Shown: positions 1-8,239, numbered from the stretch's first letter. The stretch is DNA of 64,000 bases from Halomonas zincidurans B6 (GCF_000731955.1 NZ_JNCK01000001.1:744001-808000), one strand, 5' to 3'. Numbers and translations are program-made. Notes: generated from the letters alone by a model not told the origin.

Positions 1-439
1 GGACCAGCTGCTCCGGGGTCATGTCGACCAACAGCTTCCATACCGGCTTGCCTTCACGCTTCGCCCACAGGTCCCACACGGCATTGACGATGGCGGCGGC
101 GGCCAGGTGCATCACGCCCTTCTCCGGCCCCAGCCAGCGCAGCTGGCTGTCGCCGCTGGTGAGGTCGCGCCAGAACGCTCCCATCTCGGCGGTGATGGCC
201 TCGAGATCGCGCCCCACGATACGCGAGGCCAGGGCCTCGACGGCCATGACGCAGACATCGTTGCCGCGGCCGATGGTGAACGTCAGGCCGTGTCCCTGAT
301 GGGCGTCGTGGGTGTCGGTAGTGAGCGTGACATAGGTCGCCGAATAGTCCGGCGCCTCGTTCATGGCATCCGAGCCATCGAGCTGTCGCGAGGTGGGAAA
401 GCGGACGTCTCTGGCTTCTAGATGGATGATCTGGGTCAT
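1..439 (-). CDS. L-fuconate dehydratase, N-terminal part (runs off the left edge)
   Basis: Only the first 146 codons are inside the window; the gene reads leftward and has no stop before base 1. Enzymes of this enolase-superfamily group dehydrate L-fuconate (and related aldonates) to the 2-keto-3-deoxy acid. The visible part begins MTQIIHLEARDVRFPTSR, then has LDGSDAMNEAPDYSATYV and the GHGLTFTIGRGNDV stretch that I recognise as the capping-domain start of L-fuconate dehydratases. The barrel and its catalytic Lys/His residues lie outside, so activity cannot be judged. It diverges from the LysR gene, which is the obvious candidate regulator. The start ATG at 439-437 gives the family-typical N-terminus; the Shine-Dalgarno is weak. 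Alternatives are other mandelate-racemase-like acid-sugar dehydratases. Confidence 0.85.
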   Translation of the reverse strand, partial: MTQIIHLEARDVRFPTSRQLDGSDAMNEAPDYSATYVTLTTDTHDAHQGHGLTFTIGRGNDVCVMAVEALASRIVGRDLEAITAEMGAFWRDLTSGDSQLRWLGPEKGVMHLAAAAIVNAVWDLWAKREGKPVWKLLVDMTPEQLV

Positions 440-499
440 TGCAGGCGTTACCTGGCTGTTAGGAAAAGTGTTAGCCACCATGGGTTTGGCGAGCACGCC

Positions 500-580
500 T
501 CGTTTAGGCTAGGCTTGTCGTTCAATAACGGCCAATTGAAGTTTTTGTGCTACCGATTACCTTGGGTTATCGTTTAGGCT
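500..580. promoter_or_regulatory. Direct repeat TCGTTTAGGCT in the divergent intergenic region
   Basis: The 11-base word TCGTTTAGGCT occurs at 500-510 and again at 570-580, exactly 70 bases apart, in the 165-base gap between the dehydratase start (439) and the LysR start (605). A repeated word in a divergent LysR promoter region is a plausible regulator-binding pair, but LysR sites are usually short dyads of the T-N11-A type, so the binding protein is not established. Confidence 0.4.
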
Positions 581-604
581 GTACCATTGCCGGCGCAAAA
601 TCTC

Positions 605-1561
605 ATGCCCCCGGATACGTCGATCCAACTGACCGGTTGGTTAAGGTTCAAGCATCTCGTGCTACTGACCACCTTGGCAGACAGTCGCAACATGCATGTA
701 ACGGCGCGCCGGATGCATCTCAGCCAGCCGGCGGCCAGCAAGATACTCAAGGATCTCGAAGGCTTCTTCGGCTTTGCAATATTCGTGCGCCAACCGCGAG
801 CCATGATCCTGACGGAGCTGGGAGCGCATGTCGTACGTCATGCTCGCATTATGCTCAACGAGGCGGATCGGCTGGTCAGTGATATCAATGATCTACGCGA
901 GGGGGGGTACGGGCAGTTGCTGATCGGTGCGATTGTCGCAGCGGCGCCGGAAATCCTGCCGGCGGCGATTGCGCGACTCAAGCGCCAGAGACCCCGGCTG
1001 TCGATTAGCCTGCAAGAGCAGACCAGCGATCGTTTATTGACCGAACTCGAATACAAGCGGCTCGATCTGGTGATCGGCCGCCTGACCCATGTCGACCAGC
1101 ATAATCAGTTCGACTTCGAGCCCTTGCGTGACGAGCCGCTGCGTGTCGTGGTTCGTCAAGGTCACCCGCTGGCGACAGGCCATGGCATGCCGGATATTGA
1201 AAACCTCAGTCGCTGGCCGTGGATCCTGCATCCAATGACCAGCCCGATGCGCGGTGTGTTCGAGGCGGCGCTGGCGGCGGAGGGCATCGCCTCGCCCAGT
1301 GATATCGTCGAAACCACGTCCATCCAGGCCACCCTGCAGCTCCTGCTGAATTCCGACATGCTGGCGGTACTGCCGCATTCGATACTGCGGCGACCGCTGG
1401 AAAGTGGCCAATATGTGCTGCTCGAGCGCATCATCGGCAAACCTCTCGACTATTACGGGATCATTACTCGGCGTGACGAACCGCTGTCGACGGCAGCGCA
1501 GGCGTTGATCGAGCACTTGCGGGAGTTGACCGAGCAACCTCTTGATGAGAACGGACGTTAG
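605..1561 (+). CDS. LysR-family transcriptional regulator
   Basis: A DNA-binding regulator of about 318 residues, the usual LysR length. The winged helix-turn-helix occupies roughly residues 10-70 (RMHLSQPAASKILKDLEGFF), and residues 90-300 form the effector-binding substrate-like domain. The sequence resembles the sugar-related GbpR branch (FKHLVLLTTLADSRNMH near the start), which fits the neighbouring acid-sugar genes. I chose ATG at 605; a TTG at 587 in the same frame would add six residues, and neither has a strong ribosome-binding site. It is divergent from the truncated L-fuconate dehydratase and convergent with the aldehyde dehydrogenase. The effector is unknown; an aldonate or keto-deoxy acid is an inference from context. 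Confidence 0.88.
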   Translation: MPPDTSIQLTGWLRFKHLVLLTTLADSRNMHVTARRMHLSQPAASKILKDLEGFFGFAIFVRQPRAMILTELGAHVVRHARIMLNEADRLVSDINDLREGGYGQLLIGAIVAAAPEILPAAIARLKRQRPRLSISLQEQTSDRLLTELEYKRLDLVIGRLTHVDQHNQFDFEPLRDEPLRVVVRQGHPLATGHGMPDIENLSRWPWILHPMTSPMRGVFEAALAAEGIASPSDIVETTSIQATLQLLLNSDMLAVLPHSILRRPLESGQYVLLERIIGKPLDYYGIITRRDEPLSTAAQALIEHLRELTEQPLDENGR

Positions 1562-1597
1562 TACGCCGCCAATCGCAGTAAAAGGAGGCTTATAGAA

Positions 1598-1625
1598 CGA
1601 CGGGACGGCCGAAGCCATCCCGTCG
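1598..1625. terminator. Hairpin between convergent genes
   Basis: CGACGGGA and TCCCGTCG pair around an inner GGC-CGAA-GCC, giving a long nearly perfect stem in the 86-base gap where the LysR gene and the leftward aldehyde dehydrogenase converge. There is no clear U-tract on either strand, so it is a likely but unproven bidirectional terminator. Confidence 0.45.
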
Positions 1626-1647
1626 GGTCATGCATCACTCGCGCCGC

Positions 1648-3225
1648 TCAGCCTTCGCGCCTTCCGTCGTAAAGCCGCTTGAGGCCCAGCGGATTGGCCT
1701 CCTTGAGCGCTTCGGGACGCAGCGCGTCGGGCAGATTCTGATAGCACACCGGACGCAGGAAGCGATAGATCGCCGCGGTGCCCACCGAAGTGCTGCGCAC
1801 GTCCGAGGTGGCCGGGAACGGCCCGCCGTGGACCATCGCGTGGCTGACCTCGACGCCGGTCGGCCAGCCGTTGACCAGGATGCGCCCGGCCTTGTGCTCG
1901 AGCGTCGGCAGCAGCGCGCGGGCCGCGTCGTGATCGGCGTCGTCCATCTGCAGCGTGATGGTCAACTGGCCTTCGAGACGGTCGGCGACCCGCTTGACCT
2001 CGGCGGCATCCTGACATTCGATCACCAGCGAGGTGGAGCCGAACACCTCTTCCTGCAGTGCCTCATCATTGAGGAAGGCCTCGGCCGAGGTGACGTACAG
2101 CCCGGCCTGGCACTGGTTGGGCGTCTCGCCGACCTGGCCGCGGGCGATTTCACGCACCTGGTCGTGGCTGGCCAGCCGCGCCACGCCCTGCTGGTAGGCG
2201 TCATAAATGCCCGGGGTGAGCATGGTCTGCGCGGCACTTTCCTTGAGCGCCGCGCCGGCGGTGGCGACGAAGGCGTCCAGCGCCGCGCCCTGCTCGGCGA
2301 TCACCAGCCCGGGGTTGGTGCAGAACTGCCCGGCGCCCAGGTTGAGCGAGGCGACGAAGCCCTTGGCCATCTCCTCGCCGCGGGCCTCGAGCGCCGCCGG
2401 CAGCGGGAACACCGGGTTGATCGAGCTCATCTCGGCGTAGAAGGGGATCGGCTCGGCACGGTTCTGGGCGACCTTGAGCAGCGCCAGGCCGCCGCTGCGC
2501 GAGCCGGTGAAGCCGCCGGCCTTGATCCGCGGATCGGCGACCAGCGCGGTGCCCACTTCGCGCCCGGAGCCGAACAGCAGCGAGAACACCCCCTCCGGCA
2601 GGTTGCATTGGGCGATTGCGCGCTGGATCGCCCGGCCCACCAGTTCCGAGGTGCCGGGATGGGCGGAGTGCGCCTTGACGATCACCGGGCAGCCCGCGGC
2701 TAAGCTTGATGCGGTATCGCCGCCGGCCACCGAGAACGCCAGCGGGAAGTTCGAGGCGCCGAATAGGCGGCCGCCTCCCAGCGCGATGTGGCGCTGACGC
2801 AGGTCGACCCGCGGCATCGGCTGACGCTCGGGCAGCGCCGGGTCGACGCGCACGTCGAGCCACTCGCCGGCGCGCACCACCTGGGCGAACAGCCTCAATT
2901 GGCCGCAGGTACGCCCGCGCTCGCCCTCGATGCGCCCCCGGGGCAGGCCGGATTCGGCCACCGCGCGCTGGATCAGCGTGTCGCCGAGCGCCTCGATCTC
3001 GGAGGCTACCGTCTCGAGGAACGTCGCGCGTTCCTCCAGCGAGGTCTCGCGGTAGCGGTCGAAGGCCGCCCAGGCGAGGCCGCAGGCGCGATCGACGTCG
3101 TGGGCGGTGCCGCCGGCATAGGCCGGCTCCAGGCGTTGATTGGTGCTCGGGTCGATGGCCTGAATCGGCTCGCTGGCCCCAGCGACGGCCTGCTGGCCGA
3201 TGAGTAGTTTGCCTTCCAAGGTCAT
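1648..3225 (-). CDS. Alpha-ketoglutarate-semialdehyde dehydrogenase (NADP+-type ALDH)
   Basis: A 525-residue aldehyde dehydrogenase that would oxidise 2,5-dioxopentanoate (alpha-ketoglutarate semialdehyde) to 2-oxoglutarate, the last step of the oxidative pentose pathway. The catalytic cysteine is Cys302 in GAGQFCTNPG and the general base Glu265 in YAEMSSINPV; the nucleotide fold includes FGASNFPLAF (155-164) and GFTGSRSGG (238-246). Length and the EMSSINP motif match the long KGSADH type II/III branch rather than succinate-semialdehyde enzymes. ATG at 3225 has an AGGAGG site seven bases upstream. It is the distal gene of the leftward xylX-araD1-ALDH group, 71 bases after araD1. It can serve both xylose and arabinose branches, which converge on this semialdehyde. 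Confidence 0.88.
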   Translation of the reverse strand: MTLEGKLLIGQQAVAGASEPIQAIDPSTNQRLEPAYAGGTAHDVDRACGLAWAAFDRYRETSLEERATFLETVASEIEALGDTLIQRAVAESGLPRGRIEGERGRTCGQLRLFAQVVRAGEWLDVRVDPALPERQPMPRVDLRQRHIALGGGRLFGASNFPLAFSVAGGDTASSLAAGCPVIVKAHSAHPGTSELVGRAIQRAIAQCNLPEGVFSLLFGSGREVGTALVADPRIKAGGFTGSRSGGLALLKVAQNRAEPIPFYAEMSSINPVFPLPAALEARGEEMAKGFVASLNLGAGQFCTNPGLVIAEQGAALDAFVATAGAALKESAAQTMLTPGIYDAYQQGVARLASHDQVREIARGQVGETPNQCQAGLYVTSAEAFLNDEALQEEVFGSTSLVIECQDAAEVKRVADRLEGQLTITLQMDDADHDAARALLPTLEHKAGRILVNGWPTGVEVSHAMVHGGPFPATSDVRSTSVGTAAIYRFLRPVCYQNLPDALRPEALKEANPLGLKRLYDGRREG

Positions 3226-3296
3226 GACTTCCTCCTGAGAATGATGCTGCAGCGTGTCGTATCGACGATACGAGTCTGGCTATGAAGAACTATGAA

Positions 3297-4301
3297 TCAG
3301 AGCGCGTTGACGGTGGTGGCGCCGTCGTCGGCGACGAACGTCAGCGAATTGCGTAGCGGGCGACCCAGCGCCGGCAGCTCGATTTCGAAGCGATCGCCCT
3401 CCTGGGTGCGGACGTTCTCGGCGAAGCTCAAGGTGGCCGTGCCGAAGAAGTGGACGTGGACATCGCCGGGGCGCCGGAACCCCGGATACTTGAAATGGTG
3501 GTATTCGAGATTGGCCAGGCTATGCGCCATGTTGGCCTCGCCGGTGAGAAACGGCTTTTCCCAGAGTGTCTTGCCATCGCGCACGATGCGGCTGGTGCCC
3601 TCGAGGTGCTCGGGCAGCTCGCCGATCAGCAGCTCCGGGCCGAAACTGCAGGCGCGCAGCTTCGAGTGGGCCAGCCACAGATAGTTATGGCGCTCGGTGA
3701 CGTGATCGGAGAACTCGTTGCCGATTGCGTAACCCACCCGCCACGGCTGGCCGTCGTCGCCGATCACGTACAGTCCGGCGAGTTCGGGCTCCTCACCGGC
3801 ATCCTCGGCGAAGGCCGGTACCGACAGCGCTGCTTCGGGATCGACGACGATGCCGCCGTCGCCCTTGTAGAACCATTCCGGCTGGGCGCCGATCTCGCCG
3901 ACGGCGGGCTTGCCGCCTTCGACGCCCATCTTGAACATGCGCATCGAGTCGGTCAGCGCTTCCTTGGCGGCCTGGGCCTGATCCGATATCTGGGCGTGCA
4001 TCGCCGAGCGGGTATCGGCACTGCCCAGGTGGGTCAGGCCGGTGCCGCTGATCAAGCAATGGGCCGGATCGGGGTGGCTGAGCGGCGTGCGCAGGCGGCC
4101 TTCGGCAATCAGTTTGGCATAGTCCAGCCGCGTATCGGTCAGCGCGGCCTCGGCAGCCGCGCTCAGCGTTTGCCCTTCGCGAATGGCGTGCTGTGCCAGG
4201 CCGTAGGTGCCGTATTCGGCGTCCAGCAGGCGAACTTGCCGCTCATCCTCGACCAGCGCGACGCGCAACCGGCTTTGGTGTTCGCATTGTATCAGTCGCA
4301 T
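3297..4301 (-). CDS. araD1: AraD1-type FAH-family dehydratase (2-keto-3-deoxy-L-arabonate dehydratase)
   Basis: A 334-residue fumarylacetoacetate-hydrolase-fold protein of the AraD1/GguC family, which converts 2-dehydro-3-deoxy-L-arabonate to alpha-ketoglutarate semialdehyde. Visible family features are MRLIQCEHQSRLRVAL at the start, SGTGLTHLGSADTRSAMH, PEWFYKGDGG and the metal-site region VGYAIGNEFSDHVTER. The frame is open 30 codons further upstream, but ATG at 4301 gives the usual N-terminus and has a GGGAG element nearby. It lies between a TRAP permease relic and the semialdehyde dehydrogenase, in the same direction as both. Its presence beside xylX suggests that L-arabinose is oxidised through the same endpoint. 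An older annotation, GguC, gives no function. Confidence 0.8.
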   Translation of the reverse strand: MRLIQCEHQSRLRVALVEDERQVRLLDAEYGTYGLAQHAIREGQTLSAAAEAALTDTRLDYAKLIAEGRLRTPLSHPDPAHCLISGTGLTHLGSADTRSAMHAQISDQAQAAKEALTDSMRMFKMGVEGGKPAVGEIGAQPEWFYKGDGGIVVDPEAALSVPAFAEDAGEEPELAGLYVIGDDGQPWRVGYAIGNEFSDHVTERHNYLWLAHSKLRACSFGPELLIGELPEHLEGTSRIVRDGKTLWEKPFLTGEANMAHSLANLEYHHFKYPGFRRPGDVHVHFFGTATLSFAENVRTQEGDRFEIELPALGRPLRNSLTFVADDGATTVNAL

Positions 4302-4336
4302 AAATGGCTCCCTTGAGCAGTGTAGCGGGTTGATCG

Positions 4337-4510
4337 TCATACCAGCCACATCGCCAGGTTGGACCACGATAGCAGGACCGGCAGCATGCACAGCTGGTTG
4401 GCGATGAACGGCAGCAGCGACACGACGACGTCCTTGAGGCTGATCTCCGACGACGCCACGCCCTTCAGGTTGAACGTGGCCGGGCCCAACGGCGGCGACA
4501 AGGTTCGTGC
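4337..4510 (-). pseudogene. C-terminal relic of a TRAP transporter large permease (DctM)
   Basis: Between xylX and araD1 the leftward frame ending in TGA at 4337 encodes about 55 residues: LSPPLGPATFNLKGV, then EISLKDVVVSLLPFIANQ and a final hydrophobic segment ending in WLV. The order SPP-x-GPA-x-F-x-LKGV, a short amphipathic stretch and a last membrane helix is the C-terminal end of TRAP large permeases of the DctM family. A TGA in the same frame just upstream (near 4527-4525) and the xylX stop leave no room for the rest, so this is a fragment. It suggests that a TRAP carrier gene once stood in this operon and was deleted. Confidence 0.65.
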
Positions 4511-4530
4511 CACCACACGGACCGATCAGT

Positions 4531-4555
4531 CCCGGCGGCTGTTATTACCGCCGGG
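4531..4555 (-). terminator. Hairpin spanning the xylX stop codon
   Basis: CCCGGCGG (4531-4538) and CCGCCGGG (4548-4555) form a perfect 8-bp stem; the xylX stop codon TAA lies in the loop. No U-tract follows on the minus strand, so it may be an attenuating or mRNA-stabilising hairpin rather than a full terminator. Confidence 0.4.
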
Positions 4556-5699
4556 TCAGATAGTCGAGCAGGGCGCCGCTGCCGAACCGCCAGGGGCGAA
4601 TCCGATCGCAGCGCTCGACGGGATTGATCAGCGCGCCGAGTTGGTGCGCGGCGATGGTGACGCGATCACCGATCCTGTGAGTGAAGCCGCTGCCCGGCTT
4701 GCCACGGTCCTGGGTCGGTGCGAACAGCGTGCCCAGAAACAGCAGGAAGCCGTCGGGGTACTGGTGGTGGGCGCCAATCGTCTGCTCGACCAGATCGAGC
4801 GGGTCGCGGCTGATCTGCGCCATCGAACTGATCGCCTCGAGGCGATAGTCGTCGCCGCCTTCGACCTCGAGATGCACCTCCATGCGGCGCACGTCGTCGA
4901 TGCCGAACGCCTCGTCGAACAGCCGCACGAAGGGACCGATGGCGCAGGAAGCGTTGTTGTCCTTGGCCTTGCCCAGCAGCAGCGCCGAGCGGCCCTCGAC
5001 ATCGCGCAGATTGACGTCGTTGCCGAGCGCCGCACCGCGCACCCGGCCGCGAGAGTCCACCGCCAGCACCACTTCGGGCTCGGGATTGTTCCAGGCCGAG
5101 GCTGGATGGATGCCCACCTGGCTGCCGAAGCCCACCGAGGACATCGGCTGGGCCTTGGTGAAGACTTCGGCATCGGGACCGATGCCGACCTCGAGGTATT
5201 GCGACCAGACGCCCAGGTCGATCAGCCGGCGCTTGAGGGTGGCGGCGTCTTCGGAGCCCGGTTCGAGACGCGACAGGTCGTCGCCGATCAGCTCCTCGAT
5301 GGTTTCGCGGATCGATGCCGCCAGGCTGGCGTCGCCGCGGGCTTGCTCCTCGATCACCCGCTCGAGCATCGAACTGGCGAACGTTACCCCACAGGCCTTG
5401 ATCGCCTGCAGATCGCAGGGTGCCATCAGGTACTGGCGATCAGGATCGCCCTGGGCGTCGAGCGAGTTCGTCAGGCATCCGTCCACGCTAACCAGCGGGG
5501 CGTCGGCGGCCGCCTCAATACACGCCGTCAGGTCGTCGCGCTCGAGCAGCGTGCTGAGCGTCGGCGCCAGAGCGCTGATGTCGTGCAGCCAGCCGCTACG
5601 CACCGTGACCAGACGCGGGCCTTGGCTTTCGGGGTCCCAGAGCCGGCCGAGCAGTCGGTTGTCGGGCATATCCCGAGGCAGCAGTGCGTGGGTGTGCAT
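4545..5699 (-). CDS. xylX: 2-keto-3-deoxy-D-xylonate dehydratase
   Basis: A 384-residue FAH-superfamily dehydratase that turns 2-keto-3-deoxy-D-xylonate into alpha-ketoglutarate semialdehyde in the Weimberg pathway. It closely resembles Caulobacter XylX as I recall it: WSQYLEVGIGPDAEVFTK, WNNPEPEVVL, GAALGNDVNLRDVEGRSALL and AKDNNASCAIGPF all appear in order, with the acidic metal ligands in the NPEPEV and NDVNLRD segments. The length equals the family norm. ATG at 5699 is the only good start. The paired FadR-type operators 70-105 bases upstream, with a TATACT-like -10 between them, point to repression by the regulator encoded at 16.8 kb. Probably transcribed with araD1 and the aldehyde dehydrogenase. 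Confidence 0.88.
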   Translation of the reverse strand: MHTHALLPRDMPDNRLLGRLWDPESQGPRLVTVRSGWLHDISALAPTLSTLLERDDLTACIEAAADAPLVSVDGCLTNSLDAQGDPDRQYLMAPCDLQAIKACGVTFASSMLERVIEEQARGDASLAASIRETIEELIGDDLSRLEPGSEDAATLKRRLIDLGVWSQYLEVGIGPDAEVFTKAQPMSSVGFGSQVGIHPASAWNNPEPEVVLAVDSRGRVRGAALGNDVNLRDVEGRSALLLGKAKDNNASCAIGPFVRLFDEAFGIDDVRRMEVHLEVEGGDDYRLEAISSMAQISRDPLDLVEQTIGAHHQYPDGFLLFLGTLFAPTQDRGKPGSGFTHRIGDRVTIAAHQLGALINPVERCDRIRPWRFGSGALLDYLTRR

Positions 5700-5769
5700 G
5701 GTCTATGAGCCTATTCAGTCAAATGTTGTTGTCTTCGATCAGTGTGGTCTTCGATCAAGGCGGCCTTAA

Positions 5770-5803
5770 ATGTTGAACATAGAGTATATATGTTCAACAT
5801 ATA
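5770..5803. promoter_or_regulatory. Paired FadR/GntR-type operators upstream of xylX
   Basis: Two copies of the palindrome ATGTT-N-AACAT: 5770-5780 with central G, and 5790-5800 with central C. The second extends to a perfect 17-base palindrome TATATGTT-C-AACATATA at 5787-5803. Their centres (5775 and 5795) are 20 bases apart, two helical turns. A minus-strand TATACT (5784-5789) lies between them as a candidate -10 of xylX. The same word occurs in front of xylD and the FadR-family gene, so that protein is the likely ligand. Confidence 0.75.
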
Positions 5804-5918
5804 CTTTCGTAGGGCGTGACTCGAATTGCTCTTACAGACTTGGCGAGTTCGCTCCGTCGACCGACGAGTTGCGTCGGCTTGCCAGCCTCGGTTTGGCGCC
5901 ATGCGCAAGCGTGGCGAC

Positions 5919-7151
5919 TCAGGCCAGGGGCAGGGCCTGCGAACGATCAAGTTGTACCAGCCGATGATCGGCCGCCTTCAGGGCCAGTTGGATAGCGCCC
6001 ATGCAGGTCATGTCGTGGTCCCAACTGTAAGTGGTGAGGCGCGTCTGGCCGATCAGTTCCTCGACCAGCGCATCATTCAGTGCCTGGTCGAGGCTGGGCT
6101 TGAGCTGGTCATAGGCGCGCACGCCCGAGCCGGTGATCAGTACCTGGTCGGGATTGAACAACGCCAGCACGTTGGCGATGCCGGTGCCCAGCACCTGCCC
6201 CGCCTTGGCGAATATCTGCCGGGCGATCGGGTTGTCGTTCTCGGCGAGCCGCACCAGCGCCTGCATCTGTTCTTCCGAGGGATGGGCGCTATCGCCGGCG
6301 GGCAGCGTCAACAGCGTGTGGGCGTCCCGATAGAGCGCGTAGTCGCTGACATAGGCCTCGATACAGCCGCGCTTGCCGCAGGCGCAGAGCGCACCGTTGG
6401 ATTCATACTTGGTATGCCCGAACTCCGCCGACGAACCGTGGGCGCCGAGATAGGGCTTGCCATCGATCATGATCGCCATGCCCACGCCATAGCCGAGCAT
6501 GATCACCGCCAGGTTGGGGATGGTCATGTAGTCGGGGTGGCTGGTAATCGCTGCAGAGATGCAGTTGGCGTCGTTATCCAGTTGAACCGGGCAGGCGAAG
6601 CGGGCCCGGAGCGGAGAGACGACATCGACATTGCGCAGGGCGAAGGCCGGCGACCAGACGATGCTGCCGCGTATCGGGGATACGATTCCCTGTACGGCCA
6701 GACAGATACTGGCGACCGGGCCTGAGGTGGCCGCCAGGCGTTGGCTCAGGCCGTCGATGTGCTGGATCAGCAACTCGATCAGCGCCTCGGCCGTCAAGCT
6801 CAGCGTATCGATCGCCTGGGTATCGCTGTAGTGCAGATCGCCGCAGAAGTTGCCTACCGTTAAGCGCACTTCATTGATCGACAGCTTGATGGTGATGACG
6901 CAGGCCACGTTAGGATCCAGGGCTATCAGCGTCTTGGGGCGGCCGCGATGGCCGAGGTTCTGGGTGGACAGTGGACGCTCGACGACGACGCCCCGTTCGA
7001 GCAGTTCCCCGCTGATCGAGGTCACCGTCGCCGAGCTCAACTGGTTGGCGGCTGCCAGATCGACACGCGCCATGGCGCCATGGGCGCGCAGCGAACGGAT
7101 CAGTGCCAAGGTGTTGTCGGTGCGTATCGAGTCGGTGACCGGGGCGACCAT
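5919..7151 (-). CDS. ROK-family transcriptional repressor (XylR/NagC type)
   Basis: A 410-residue ROK protein with an N-terminal winged helix (about residues 10-70, RVDLAAANQLSSATVTSISG) followed by a sugar-kinase-like domain. The ROK zinc motif CxCGxxGC is visible as CACGKRGCIEAY, and the glycine-rich sugar site reads GYGVGMAIMIDG. No catalytic role is expected: regulators of this type sense a sugar. It diverges from the xylBC-transporter-GH43 operon, and matching dyads stand just before its own start and before xylB, so it probably represses both and is released by xylose or a xylo-oligosaccharide. ATG at 7151 has AGAGG upstream. Functional name XylR is an inference. Confidence 0.85.
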   Translation of the reverse strand: MVAPVTDSIRTDNTLALIRSLRAHGAMARVDLAAANQLSSATVTSISGELLERGVVVERPLSTQNLGHRGRPKTLIALDPNVACVITIKLSINEVRLTVGNFCGDLHYSDTQAIDTLSLTAEALIELLIQHIDGLSQRLAATSGPVASICLAVQGIVSPIRGSIVWSPAFALRNVDVVSPLRARFACPVQLDNDANCISAAITSHPDYMTIPNLAVIMLGYGVGMAIMIDGKPYLGAHGSSAEFGHTKYESNGALCACGKRGCIEAYVSDYALYRDAHTLLTLPAGDSAHPSEEQMQALVRLAENDNPIARQIFAKAGQVLGTGIANVLALFNPDQVLITGSGVRAYDQLKPSLDQALNDALVEELIGQTRLTTYSWDHDMTCMGAIQLALKAADHRLVQLDRSQALPLA

Positions 7152-7162
7152 GAAGAGACCTC

Positions 7163-7187
7163 TAATTAATTCATGTTGCTAATTATA
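7163..7187. promoter_or_regulatory. ROK operator A (in front of the ROK gene)
   Basis: TAATT (7167-7171), a 9-base spacer CATGTTGCT and AATTA (7181-7185) form a dyad ending 12 bases from the ROK start codon. The core TAATTCATGT-T-GCTAA is nearly identical to operator B, which supports autoregulation. Confidence 0.6.
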
Positions 7188-7333
7188 TAGCGCCAAAAGA
7201 TTTAAGGAAAAATGCCAATCGAACGGGGGTAATCCAATAAACGATTCATTTGGGCCGATTTTTTGCTCGTCTGCACATCCCAATCCTTGCTTTTTCGCCT
7301 TTTGTCGAAGCGACTAAAGTGCCATGTGGCTGT

Positions 7334-7358
7334 ATTTAATTCATGTGCTAAATTAAAT
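7334..7358. promoter_or_regulatory. ROK operator B (in front of xylB)
   Basis: A perfect inverted repeat ATTTAATT (7334-7341), 9-base spacer CATGTGCTA, AATTAAAT (7351-7358). Spacer length and the TTAATTCATGTxGCTAA core are shared with operator A. It lies 111 bases before the xylB start. Apart from these two dyads and an AGGGGC...GCCCCT leader hairpin (7398-7431), I see nothing else in the 317-base gap 7152-7468. Confidence 0.65.
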
Positions 7359-7468
7359 CTCACTCGAAGCCAGCCACATCGTGCGCTTGGTTGCTGTAGG
7401 GGCGTCAAGCGTGGCTAGTCTTTCAGCCCCTAAAACAGCGAAACAAAGCGAAGAAAACAGGAGCCGAT

Positions 7469-8239
7469 ATGACCCACCCTTCAGCGCGGTACCCCAGCCT
7501 CGAACAGCGCGTGGTGTTCATTACCGGTGGCGGCAGCGGTATCGGCGCCGCCCTGACACGTGCCTTTCATCGCCAGGGCGCCCGGGTGGTGTTCGTCGAT
7601 ATCGCCAGGGAGGCGAGCGAGGCGCTGGTCGAGGAACTCGAGCGGGAAACCGGCCGTGCCCCGTGTTTCGAGTTCTGCGATATCCGCGATGTCGAAGCCC
7701 TGCAGTCCACCATCGTTCGGGTCGGCGAGACGCTGGGTCCCATCCGCGTGCTGATCAACAACGCCGCCAACGATGACCGCCACGATTGGCGCGATGTCGA
7801 CGTGGCCTACTGGGACGAGCGGATGTCGCTCAACCTGCGACCGATGTTCTTCACCATTCAGGCCGTGGCCGAGCAGATGCGCGAGGCGGGCGGCGGTTCG
7901 ATCATCAACTTCGGCTCGGTCAGCGTGCGCCTGGCGCTCGGCGACATGGCCGCCTATGTCAGCGCCAAGGCCGCGGTGCACGGGTTGACGCGCAGCCTGG
8001 CCCGCGACCTGGGCCCGCATGGCATTCGCGTCAACACTCTGGTGCCCGGCAGCGTCATGACCGAGCGCCAGCTCGATAAATGGATCAGTCCCGAGGACGA
8101 GGCCAACATCCAGGCCCACCAATGCCTGAAGGTACGCCTGGAAGCCGAGCATATCGCACCAACGGCGCTGTTTCTCGCCGCCGACGATAGCGCCCAGATC
8201 AGCGCCCAGGAGATCCCGGTCGATGGAGGCTGGGGGTGA
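7469..8239 (+). CDS. xylB: D-xylose 1-dehydrogenase (short-chain dehydrogenase)
   Basis: A 256-residue SDR enzyme that would oxidise D-xylose to D-xylonolactone, opening the Weimberg route. The cofactor loop is TGGGSGIG, the NNA motif is NNAANDDRHDW, the catalytic Ser lies in INFGSVSV and the Tyr-Lys pair in YVSAK. The NDDRH and YWDERMSLNLR segments, and the PS-rich start, match the Caulobacter xylose dehydrogenase as I remember it, rather than generic 3-oxoacyl reductases. ATG at 7469 follows CAGGAG. It heads a rightward operon with xylC (4-base overlap), the sugar ABC transporter and GH43, and has a ROK operator in its leader. L-arabinose could be a second substrate. Confidence 0.85.
   Translation: MTHPSARYPSLEQRVVFITGGGSGIGAALTRAFHRQGARVVFVDIAREASEALVEELERETGRAPCFEFCDIRDVEALQSTIVRVGETLGPIRVLINNAANDDRHDWRDVDVAYWDERMSLNLRPMFFTIQAVAEQMREAGGGSIINFGSVSVRLALGDMAAYVSAKAAVHGLTRSLARDLGPHGIRVNTLVPGSVMTERQLDKWISPEDEANIQAHQCLKVRLEAEHIAPTALFLAADDSAQISAQEIPVDGGWG

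Noticed and set aside
7202..7408. 68-codon minus-strand frame in the rok-xylB gap
   Set aside because: No ribosome-binding site, atypical composition, and it covers operator B.
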